Source: Clostridia bacterium
GTDB lineage: Bacteria; Bacillota_A; Clostridia; Oscillospirales; Acutalibacteraceae
Direction of reading: 5' to 3'
Length of the DNA stretch: 6,875 nucleotides
NCBI GenBank assembly: GCA_017503305.1
Contig: JAFVTJ010000133.1
Coordinates: forward strand, 1-6,875
The notes beneath the pieces were generated by a model that saw only the letters and a list, made by a program, of their open reading frames with translations, had not been told where the DNA came from and did not search any database. The position numbers and the translations under genes are program-made. The stretch's first letter is position 1, and each line of letters starts with the position of its first letter. Below, in pieces: positions 1-5,591 of the stretch.

Positions 1-392
1 AGCTTATCCATTCGGAAGATTCCACAAACACCACCATTTGTATTTACTCTCTCGGCAACGCCGTTTCTAACCAACGCCGCGAGCTTATAAGCAGTGCCCG
101 CAAGGGACACACCGAAGACGGCGTAATGTTCTCATACACCCTTAAAAAATCAGGCAAAGACGGTACCGTTTCGCTCGAAAAAATAAAGGTTATTCCCACT
201 TGGGTTTACAAGTATCAATCGGGTGGTTATAAGTACACTATTTACCCCATTGAAGACCTTAATTCCGCCACCGCCAAATACCCCAATTTAGCCTCAAAAT
301 TAACCGAATCTTACAATCGCACAAAGGCTATTTTGGAAAATGGCCTTACAGACTGCCAAAAAGCACTAAATTGCGAGCTTACTTTCGAATAA
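1..392 (+). CDS. CapA-family protein, C-terminal part (5' end outside window)
   Basis: The reading frame is open from base 3 to the TAA at 390-392, giving 129 residues with no start needed inside the window; the first internal ATG (126) falls in mid-domain and is not the start. The fragment shows the C-terminal signature of CapA-family proteins (PGA_cap, a metallophosphoesterase-like fold first linked to poly-gamma-glutamate capsule synthesis). These are YSLGNAVSNQ, where the family usually has SLGNF.SNQ, then a TEDG segment leading into a beta-strand-rich stretch, and IPTWVYKY. The metal-binding residues and any signal or membrane anchor lie upstream and cannot be seen. Many CapA homologues in Firmicutes are encoded singly, away from capsule operons, so a capsule role is not established. 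The next gene has its own promoter, so this one is probably not in the same operon. The family call is fairly sure; the substrate is unknown. Confidence -1.
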   Translation, partial: LIHSEDSTNTTICIYSLGNAVSNQRRELISSARKGHTEDGVMFSYTLKKSGKDGTVSLEKIKVIPTWVYKYQSGGYKYTIYPIEDLNSATAKYPNLASKLTESYNRTKAILENGLTDCQKALNCELTFE

Positions 393-416
393 TTTAGTAT
401 ATATTTATATACTAAA
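393..416. repeat. AT-only palindrome upstream of the glycyl radical operon promoter
   Basis: Perfect 10-bp arms (TTTAGTATAT at 393-402 and ATATACTAAA at 407-416) flank the 4 bases ATTT. The palindrome begins immediately after the capA-like stop codon and ends 4 bp before the -35 box at 421. Its centre lies roughly 51 bp upstream of the predicted transcription start, a place where a dimeric regulator could bind. It contains only one G-C pair per arm and no T-tract follows it, so it is a poor intrinsic terminator. The regulator's identity is not recognisable. Confidence -1.
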
Positions 417-420
417 ATGC

Positions 421-449
421 TTGAAAATTCGATCGCGTTATGTTATATT
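421..449 (+). promoter_or_regulatory. Sigma-A-type promoter of the glycyl radical enzyme operon
   Basis: The -35 box TTGAAA (421-426) and -10 box TATATT (444-449) are separated by exactly 17 bp. A TG at 441-442, one base before the -10 box, gives an extended -10. Transcription would start near 456, leaving a leader of about 22 nt that contains the ribosome site. This is the best-formed promoter in the window and fits a well-expressed first gene. Confidence -1.
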
Positions 450-465
450 AAAATCACAAAATAAT

Positions 466-471
466 AGGAGG
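466..471 (+). promoter_or_regulatory. Strong ribosome binding site (AGGAGG)
   Basis: A perfect AGGAGG lies 6 nt before the ATG at 478 and fixes the start of the glycyl radical enzyme. It is the strongest Shine-Dalgarno in the operon; the downstream activase has none recognisable. Confidence -1.
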
Positions 472-477
472 TAATCT

Positions 478-2469
478 ATGTTAGCAAATACTAATCTTTA
501 CAAATTTATTGTAGGCAAAGAACACCACGTTTTCCGCCACACTGTTGACTGGAACTTAGGTGAAGAATATAAAGCAAAAGGCCTTACTCCGATTGAGCGT
601 ATGGCAGACCGTTTTGAGCGTATGTGCAACGAAGAAAAGGCAGTAATTTTGCCCGATGAGCAAATTGTTTTCCTTCGCACAGTTGCTAACATCCCCGATG
701 TTTTCACCGAAGACGAATGGAAAGAACTTAAAGATAAATACTACATTCATGAACTTGGCTATATTTCTAACCTTTCACCCAATTATTACGATTTAATTGC
801 AAAGGGTCTTCTCGCCGCACGCGAAGAAGCTGATGAATACAGCCGCCGCGCTATTGATAATATTATCAAATTATCCGACAAGTATTTGGAAGAAGCAAAA
901 GCACAAGGTCGCGAAGACTTGGTTGAAATTTTAACCCAAGTACCGCGCTACCCTGCTCGCAACTTCCGCGAGGCTTTACAGTTCTTCCGTATTATCCATT
1001 TTTCACTCTGGCTTGAAGGCAACTATCACAACACCGTAGGTCGTTTTGATAAGTATATCTACCCCTACTTAAAGGCTGATATGGAAAAGGGCGTATACAC
1101 CCGTGAAACCGCTCTCGAATTGTTGGAAGATTTCTTCTTATCCTTCAATAAGGACAGCGATATTTACGTTGGCGTACAGCAAGGCGATAACGGTCAGAGT
1201 ATGATGCTAGGCGGTCTTGACGAAAACCGCGAATACGTTTTCAACCTTTTGACCGAGCTTTGTATGGAAGCTTCTTGCAATAATAAGCTTATCGACCCCA
1301 AGATTAACCTACGTGTTAATAAGGACACTCCTTTAGATATCTTTGTTAAGGGCACTCATTTGACTCGTGCAGGTCTTGGCTTCCCGCAATATTCCAATGA
1401 TGACCTTGTTATCCCCGCTCTCGAAAAATTGGGCTACGAATTTAAGGATGCCGTAAACTACACCGTTGCAGCTTGTTGGGAATTTATTATTCCAAATGTT
1501 GGTGCCGACGTTGATAACATCGGAGCTATGTCCTACCCCAAGGCAGTTGACACCGTTTTACATAACGGATTTATGGAATGTGAAACCTATGAAGAGCTTT
1601 TTGCAAAGGTTAAGAACGAAATGCAAAACGAATGCGACCGCATTTGCGCAGGTATTGAGAACCTTTGGTTTGTTCCCTCTCCCTTTATGAACGTGCTATT
1701 TGGTTGCAACGTTGCCGACGGCGCTAAATACAATAACTTTGGTATTCACGGTACAGGTATTGCAACCGCGGCTGACTCTTTGGCAGCTATTAAGAAATAC
1801 GTTTACGAAGAAAAGACAATCGATAAAGCCACACTTTTAGAGGCTATTGATTCTAACTTTGAAAAGCATAGCGAGTTGTTACCCATCCTTCGCTACGAAG
1901 CACCCAAGCTTGGCAACAACGACGACTTTGTTGACAGCATTGCAACCGAGCTTTTGGATAGCTTTGCTAAGTGCTTAGAAGGCAAAACAAACTGCCGCGG
2001 CGGTATTTACAGAGCAGGTACCGGTAGCGCAATGTTCTACTTGTGGCACGCTAACGAAATCGGCGCCTCGGCCGATGGCAGATACGCTAAAGAACCCTTT
2101 GGTACTAACTATTCAGTTAGCCTTTTTGCTAAGGTTAAGGGTCCGGTTTCGGTTATCGCTTCTATGTCCAAGCAACACTTTGAAAACGCTATGAACGGCG
2201 GTCCTTTAACACTTGAATTCCACCAAAGCGTATTCGCAGACGAAGACGGCATTGATAAGGTTGCCGCTCTTGTTAAGCGTTATATTGAGCTTGGCGGTCA
2301 CCAATTACAGCTTAACACCGTTAATACTGAACAATTGCTTGACGCTCAACAACACCCCGAAAATTACAGACAATTAGTTGTTCGTATTTGGGGCTGGAGC
2401 GCATACTTCGTTGAACTTGATAAAGAATATCAAGACCATGTAATTGCTCGTCAAGCATACACCGTATAG
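478..2469 (+). CDS. Glycyl radical enzyme of unassigned substrate (PFL-like, short form)
   Basis: This 663-residue protein belongs to the pyruvate formate-lyase/glycyl radical superfamily, cytoplasmic enzymes that use a glycyl radical to generate a cysteine thiyl radical. Visible landmarks are GRFDKYIYPY (189-198), the thiyl Cys333 in AACWEF with Glu335, a GIHGTGIATAADS segment (422-434), ASADGR (530-535), and the C-terminal radical loop RIWGWSAYF with radical glycine Gly639. Pyruvate formate-lyase has two adjacent cysteines; this protein has Cys-Trp-Glu, matching the C-x-E of dehydratase and lyase members (glycerol, propanediol, choline, hydroxyproline enzymes), where Glu acts as a base. The usual residue after Cys is small (often GCVE), so Trp334 is unusual. 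Length is over 100 residues below typical members (about 760-900), with the shortfall mostly at the N-terminus. It starts at ATG with a perfect AGGAGG and ends TAG-TAG. Downstream genes encode a hydrolase and the cognate activase. The superfamily is certain; the reaction is unknown. Confidence -1.
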   Translation: MLANTNLYKFIVGKEHHVFRHTVDWNLGEEYKAKGLTPIERMADRFERMCNEEKAVILPDEQIVFLRTVANIPDVFTEDEWKELKDKYYIHELGYISNLSPNYYDLIAKGLLAAREEADEYSRRAIDNIIKLSDKYLEEAKAQGREDLVEILTQVPRYPARNFREALQFFRIIHFSLWLEGNYHNTVGRFDKYIYPYLKADMEKGVYTRETALELLEDFFLSFNKDSDIYVGVQQGDNGQSMMLGGLDENREYVFNLLTELCMEASCNNKLIDPKINLRVNKDTPLDIFVKGTHLTRAGLGFPQYSNDDLVIPALEKLGYEFKDAVNYTVAACWEFIIPNVGADVDNIGAMSYPKAVDTVLHNGFMECETYEELFAKVKNEMQNECDRICAGIENLWFVPSPFMNVLFGCNVADGAKYNNFGIHGTGIATAADSLAAIKKYVYEEKTIDKATLLEAIDSNFEKHSELLPILRYEAPKLGNNDDFVDSIATELLDSFAKCLEGKTNCRGGIYRAGTGSAMFYLWHANEIGASADGRYAKEPFGTNYSVSLFAKVKGPVSVIASMSKQHFENAMNGGPLTLEFHQSVFADEDGIDKVAALVKRYIELGGHQLQLNTVNTEQLLDAQQHPENYRQLVVRIWGWSAYFVELDKEYQDHVIARQAYTV

Positions 2470-2480
2470 TAGGGTAAGTT

Positions 2481-3212
2481 ATGAAAGTTTTGTTTATGGG
2501 CGATAGCATCACTCATCTTAACGTGTGGGTTAAATATTTTAATGAAATAATAAAACCCGAACATCACATTAACATAGCCGTAAGCGGCTCACGCTGGTGC
2601 GATTTTGTGGATACCGTTTACGATGGTGAGCCGGTGTGGCGCCAAGAAGACGGCGGTGGACCAAATAACACAATTTGTAATCAGGTTGAAAAGGTTCTTC
2701 GTGCTAAAGACGAAACCCACCCTTTATATAAAAGGGATGAAGCCTACGATGATTTTGATGTTATTTTTGTTTCGGCAGGCACTAACGACGCTATACCCGA
2801 AAAACTCCCCACTGCCGATAAAATAAATACACAATTTATAAATAACGACCAAACCACCCTGCCTTTAGAGAAGGTAGACCGCAAAACCTTTGCCGGTTCA
2901 ATGCGCTACACGTACGAACATTTAAGAAGGCTTTATCCAAAAGCTAAAATCTTTTACTGTTCACCTGTGCAAGCCGCCGAAAATATTCGTACGTTTGCTT
3001 CAATTAAGCTTAAAGGCCAGCTTATAAAAGCCATTTGTGACCGTATTTCAGACGTGGTTTTTGTAGATACCTTTAACTGCGGAATTTGTGGTATATACGA
3101 AGAATGGAATAAAAACGGACGCGACCTTATTGACGGATTACACCCCAACGACAACGGCGGTAAAAAAATTGCCGAATATAATGCCCGTGCCGTTAAATTA
3201 CAGTTTATATAA
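2481..3212 (+). CDS. SGNH/GDSL-type hydrolase (esterase/deacylase)
   Basis: This 243-residue protein carries all four SGNH blocks. Block I is GDSI with nucleophile Ser9; block II is SGS with Gly36; block III is GTND with Asn102; block V is DGLHPN with Asp218 and His221, completing the catalytic triad. Such enzymes cleave ester bonds of acylated sugars, lipids or small molecules. There is no signal peptide or membrane segment (it begins MKVLFMGDS, a beta-strand running straight into block I), so it is expected in the cytoplasm, alongside the radical enzyme. The ATG lies 11 nt after the preceding stop, behind a GTAGGG ribosome site. Its position between a glycyl radical enzyme and its activase suggests it processes that enzyme's substrate or product; this is inference. 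The substrate cannot be read from the sequence. Confidence -1.
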   Translation: MKVLFMGDSITHLNVWVKYFNEIIKPEHHINIAVSGSRWCDFVDTVYDGEPVWRQEDGGGPNNTICNQVEKVLRAKDETHPLYKRDEAYDDFDVIFVSAGTNDAIPEKLPTADKINTQFINNDQTTLPLEKVDRKTFAGSMRYTYEHLRRLYPKAKIFYCSPVQAAENIRTFASIKLKGQLIKAICDRISDVVFVDTFNCGICGIYEEWNKNGRDLIDGLHPNDNGGKKIAEYNARAVKLQFI

Positions 3213-3214
3213 AT

Positions 3215-3994
3215 ATGGACGGAATAATTTTTGACATTAAAGAAATGGCGGTGCACGACGGCCCCGGACTTAGAACTACGGTTTTTCTAAAGGGCTGTCC
3301 GCTTCGCTGTATGTGGTGCCACAATCCCGAAGGGCTATCTTTCGTGCCACAGCTTATGCAGAAATCAAACTGCTGTACCGACTGTGGCAAATGTAAAGAA
3401 AAATGCTCTCATCCTGAATGTGAACCTTTTTCACGTTGCCTGCATGTTTGCCCAAATAACTGCCTTAGCATTGCAGGCAGATACATAACGCCAAAGGAAT
3501 TGGCAAATGAGCTTTTAGAAAGTGCTGAGATTTTGGGTGAAAGTTTTGGCGGATTTACCTTTTCAGGTGGCGAGCCGTTAGCTCAAAGTGAATTTTTGCT
3601 TGAAGTTATGGATGAGTTATCCGGCTATCATCTTTGCATTGAAACTTCAGGTTATTGCGAAAGTGAAACCTTTAAAAAGGTTTTGGACAAGCTACAATTT
3701 GTGATAATGGATATAAAGCTTGCCGATAGTAGCTTACACAAGCAATATATAGGTGTTGGCAACGAGCTTATTTTAAAGAATTTCCAGATTTTAAGGCAAA
3801 GCGGCAAACCGTTTATTATTCGAACACCGCTCATTAAGGGCTTCACTGACACAAAAGAAAACCTCGATGCTATTAAAGCCATTATCGGCGATTCCCCTTG
3901 GGAACAACTTCCCGAAAATAATGTAGCCGGTGCAAAATATAAAATGTTGGGATTGGATTTCCCATTAGAAAAAGAAAAAGCAAAACGGAATTAA
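3215..3994 (+). CDS. Glycyl radical enzyme activating enzyme (radical SAM)
   Basis: This 259-residue protein should install the glycyl radical on the enzyme encoded at 478-2469, using S-adenosylmethionine and a [4Fe-4S] cluster. The signature DGPGLRTTVF (15-24) leads into the radical SAM motif C28-x3-C32-x2-C35. It is followed by a ferredoxin-like insert typical of activases other than that of pyruvate formate-lyase: C54-x2-C57-x2-C60-x3-C64, then C69, C75, C79 and C83 with non-standard spacing. SGGEP (117-121), ETSGY (143-147), MDIKL (165-169), RTPLIKGF (203-210) and the C-terminal KYKMLGLDFP segment confirm the family. It starts 2 nt after the hydrolase stop with no clear Shine-Dalgarno, so translation probably depends on coupling, consistent with an enzyme needed in small amounts. 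The last residues are encoded by the terminator stem, and the stop overlaps the converging gene by 4 nt. The role is nearly certain. Confidence -1.
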   Translation: MDGIIFDIKEMAVHDGPGLRTTVFLKGCPLRCMWCHNPEGLSFVPQLMQKSNCCTDCGKCKEKCSHPECEPFSRCLHVCPNNCLSIAGRYITPKELANELLESAEILGESFGGFTFSGGEPLAQSEFLLEVMDELSGYHLCIETSGYCESETFKKVLDKLQFVIMDIKLADSSLHKQYIGVGNELILKNFQILRQSGKPFIIRTPLIKGFTDTKENLDAIKAIIGDSPWEQLPENNVAGAKYKMLGLDFPLEKEKAKRN

Positions 3995-4009
3995 CCGTTT
4001 TGCTTTTTT
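3975..4009. terminator. Bidirectional intrinsic terminator between converging genes
   Basis: A 14-bp perfect stem (AAAAAGCAAAACGG at 3975-3988 with its complement at 3995-4008) closes a 6-nt AATTAA loop. T-tracts follow on both strands: T6 on the + strand (4004-4009) and T5-C-T5 on the - strand. The loop contains the stop codons of both converging genes (3991-3994), so the hairpin lies inside both coding ends. Confidence -1.
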
Positions 4010-4719
4010 ACTTTTTCATAAAACTTTTCTGCCGAGGCAAAGGCTTTCTCGGCTTCCTCTTTGCCATCAAACGCGGTGCCTTCAATAACTCTTAAGCCAA
4101 GGGTTAAATCCTTCGGGAAGGTTAAATTCTCCTTGGCGGTTTCTTTATAAAAGGCATCCCCCATTTTAATCAAATCGCCTTTAAAAATATTCATTTCAAG
4201 CGCATTGTCAAAATATTCGCGTGCGGGTGCATCCACCAAATAAAGCACTGTAGAGGCTTCGGCCGATAATACCGCTTGCACCTTTGAAAATGCGGCATGT
4301 TTGTATTGCATATCACGAAGTTCGGAATTGAAGCTGCAATCCATAACCTTTACGTTAACCTCGCCGTTACCGTCCACATCTTCGGCAAATTTTTCAAAAT
4401 AAGCTTCTGCTCTGGTTATTTGTGCAGGAGCTGCCGGAGTATAAGAAAAATACATAATAGAAATATCATATTTTTCGCGTGTAGCGCATTGAACACTTAC
4501 AAAAGCAATTAAAAATGCCACAAATGCGGCCATAATGGTATGGAATTTATAATGATACCAATAATTTTTAAGCTTTTCACTAAAGGTGGTAGGCATAACC
4601 GCTATTTCCGAAGGCTTTGCTTCAGGCTCTATTTCGCCGTTTTGCATTTGCTTTAGCTTTAAAAATTCTTGTCTAGCTCTTCTTTGTTCTTCAACAATTT
4701 CATTACGCTTATTAGCCAT
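3991..4719 (-). CDS. Single-pass membrane protein of unknown function
   Basis: I do not recognise a named family for this 242-residue protein, although similar tail-out membrane proteins are common as hypothetical genes in Clostridia. The first 57 residues are charged, with a basic helical start (MANKRNE, EQRRARQ), and end in LKNYWYHYKFH. One hydrophobic segment follows (about 59-79), making a signal-anchor with the N-terminus inside and about 160 residues outside. The outer part holds DVDGNGEVNV (114-123), which resembles a calcium-loop sequence but may be only a turn, and a mixed alpha/beta domain ending in a charged helix (KEEAEKAF...KVKKQ). Cys78 sits at the end of the membrane segment but lacks a lipobox start, so lipidation is unlikely. 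The start is supported by AAAGGAAG (4727-4734 on the complement), 7 nt before the ATG. It is convergent with the radical operon and functionally unconnected as far as can be seen. Confidence -1.
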   Translation of the reverse strand: MANKRNEIVEEQRRARQEFLKLKQMQNGEIEPEAKPSEIAVMPTTFSEKLKNYWYHYKFHTIMAAFVAFLIAFVSVQCATREKYDISIMYFSYTPAAPAQITRAEAYFEKFAEDVDGNGEVNVKVMDCSFNSELRDMQYKHAAFSKVQAVLSAEASTVLYLVDAPAREYFDNALEMNIFKGDLIKMGDAFYKETAKENLTFPKDLTLGLRVIEGTAFDGKEEAEKAFASAEKFYEKVKKQNG

Positions 4720-4740
4720 TAAAACACTTCCTTTGTGAGT

Positions 4741-4769
4741 ATTTTAACACAAACCCATTCTTTTTTCAA
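4741..4769 (-). promoter_or_regulatory. Candidate promoter of the unknown membrane protein gene
   Basis: Reading the complement, TTGAAA (4764-4769) and TAAAAT (4741-4746) are 17 bp apart, an ideal sigma-A spacing. The predicted start would fall near 4734, at the edge of the ribosome site, giving an unusually short leader of about 15 nt. That tightness lowers confidence. Confidence -1.
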
Positions 4770-4791
4770 CCAATTTAATTTTTTTAACAGT

Positions 4792-4821
4792 TTGTTTACT
4801 TTTAAATTTCGCGGTTAAAAT
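4792..4821 (+). promoter_or_regulatory. Candidate promoter of the TauE/SafE gene pair
   Basis: TTGTTT (4792-4797) and TAAAAT (4816-4821) are 18 bp apart. The -10 box is good and the -35 box weak. The predicted start near 4828 falls inside the ribosome site AAGGGG (4826-4831), so either initiation occurs a little earlier or the true promoter lies upstream. Confidence -1.
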
Positions 4822-4836
4822 ACCTAAGGGGTTATT

Positions 4837-5202
4837 ATGCAGAAAAGAATTAAAAACAACTTACTATATGGTAGTTTAGGGTTTGCAATTGGTCTAATTA
4901 ACGGAATTTTAGGTGCAGGTGGCGGAATGATAGCAGTTCCCCTGCTTAAAAAAGCGGGTCTTACCCAAAAGGAAAGCCACGTAAACGCAATTGGCATAAT
5001 ACTGCCCATTACTATAGTAACGGCGAGTATTTATCTTTATAAGGGAAACGTCACCTTAAACCAAGCCTTTGTTTATATGCCAACGGGTGTTTTGGGGGCT
5101 GTTTTAGGCACTTATTTGCTTAAAAAAATATCACCATTATGGCTTAAACGCATTTTTGGTGCATTAATGCTTTATGCAGGCGGACGCCTGCTTTTGAAAT
5201 GA
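4837..5202 (+). CDS. TauE/SafE (TSUP) family permease, N-terminal half subunit
   Basis: This 121-residue membrane protein is one four-helix repeat of the TauE/SafE (TSUP, formerly DUF81) anion-permease family, whose full-length members (about 250 residues) contain two such repeats. The repeat signature GILGAGGGMIAVPLL occupies 23-37. Hydrophobic segments lie near 9-30, 47-67, 74-95 and 103-120. Basic residues at the N-terminus (QKRIK) suggest it faces the cytoplasm. The start is set by AAGGGG, 5 nt before the ATG. Its TGA overlaps the start of the second half in ATGA, so the two are translated together and probably assemble as a heterodimer. Family members export sulfite, sulfoacetate or other small sulfur or carbon anions; the substrate here is unknown. 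Half-length tandem pairs occur in Firmicutes, so this need not be a broken gene. Confidence -1.
   Translation: MQKRIKNNLLYGSLGFAIGLINGILGAGGGMIAVPLLKKAGLTQKESHVNAIGIILPITIVTASIYLYKGNVTLNQAFVYMPTGVLGAVLGTYLLKKISPLWLKRIFGALMLYAGGRLLLK
5176..5191 (+). other. GC-rich hairpin just upstream of the second permease start
   Basis: GCAGGCG (5176-5182) and CGCCTGC (5185-5191) form a perfect 7-bp inverted repeat with 2 central bases (in practice a 6-bp stem with a GGAC loop). It ends 7 nt before the ATG at 5199 and is followed by TTTT. It lies within the coding end of the first permease half, so a translating ribosome would melt it, which fits translational coupling. The T-run is too short to call it a terminator. 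Confidence -1.
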
Positions 5203-5558
5203 CTATTGCCGCCCTTTTAGCAGGGCTCTTTTCAGGAATACTTGGCAGCATGGGGCTTGGCGGCGGCGGTATTTTAATACTGTACCTCGCCCTTTTCACC
5301 GACACCCCGCAGTTAACCGCCCAAGGCATAAATCTACTTTTCTTTATACCAATAGGTCTTTTGTCGGTAATTATTTATTCATTTAAAAAACAAATCAAAT
5401 GGAAAATCGTTCTTAAAATCGCCATTTTCGGAATTTTAGGCTCTCTCTTAGGCATTTATTTGGCAGGGCTCTTAGGTGGCAAAATCACAAGTAAAATCTT
5501 CGGTCTGCTTTTAATAATAATGGGAATAATGGAAATATTCAAAAAAGGCAAAAAATAA
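5199..5558 (+). CDS. TauE/SafE (TSUP) family permease, C-terminal half subunit
   Basis: This 119-residue membrane protein is the second four-helix repeat of a TSUP permease. The signature GILGSMGLGGGGILILYL (13-30) mirrors the GILGAGGG element of its partner, so the two halves look like ancient duplicates. Hydrophobic segments lie near 3-28, 43-60, 69-91 and 96-113, and the tail is basic (KKGKK). The ATG overlaps the partner's TGA by 4 nt and has no Shine-Dalgarno, so its translation relies on coupling. Together the halves total 240 residues, the size of a single full-length permease. A frameshift splitting one gene is possible, but each half starts at a natural repeat boundary and is undamaged. 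A terminator follows immediately. Confidence -1.
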   Translation: MTIAALLAGLFSGILGSMGLGGGGILILYLALFTDTPQLTAQGINLLFFIPIGLLSVIIYSFKKQIKWKIVLKIAIFGILGSLLGIYLAGLLGGKITSKIFGLLLIIMGIMEIFKKGKK

Positions 5559-5563
5559 AAAAC

Positions 5564-5588
5564 CTCCGCACTAAGCGGAGATTTTTTT
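5564..5588. terminator. Bidirectional intrinsic terminator
   Basis: CTCCGC (5564-5569) and GCGGAG (5575-5580) form a 6-bp GC-rich stem with an ACTAA loop. It is followed by T7 on the + strand (5582-5588) and, on the complement, by GG and a T6-A-T6 run. It sits between the ends of the permease pair and mgtE and can stop transcription from both sides. Confidence -1.
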
Positions 5589-5591
5589 ATT

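Larger units (their letters stand above)
4739..4823. repeat. 10-bp inverted repeat at both ends of the divergent intergenic region
   Basis: GTATTTTAAC (4739-4748) and GTTAAAATAC (4814-4823) are exact reverse complements about 65 bp apart. Each contains the candidate -10 box (TAAAAT) of the gene on its side, so the two divergent promoters share identical -10 regions. The repeat could equally be a paired operator. Between the arms lies only AT-rich sequence. Confidence -1.

Noticed and set aside
126..392. Complete 88-residue protein starting at 126
   Set aside because: The frame is open to the window edge and upstream codons encode the conserved SLGN.VSNQ motif, so it is the tail of a longer CapA-family protein.
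393..416. Intrinsic terminator of the capA-like gene
   Set aside because: The stem is nearly all A-T and lacks a following T-tract; an operator or no function is more likely.
478..2469. Annotation as pyruvate formate-lyase (pflB)
   Set aside because: The adjacent Cys-Cys pair of that enzyme is absent; the motif is Cys-Trp-Glu, and the protein is about 100 residues too short.
2467..2472. Tandem TAG-TAG stops as a recoding or pyrrolysine signal
   Set aside because: Nothing suggests read-through: the family's C-terminus is complete just before the first stop and the next gene starts 11 nt later. Double stops occur by chance.
478..5558. Isethionate sulfite-lyase pathway, suggested by a TauE/SafE (sulfite exporter family) pair near a glycyl radical enzyme
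   Set aside because: The permease pair lies in a separate transcription unit beyond a terminator and an opposite-strand gene, family substrates vary, and the radical enzyme is much shorter than known isethionate lyases.
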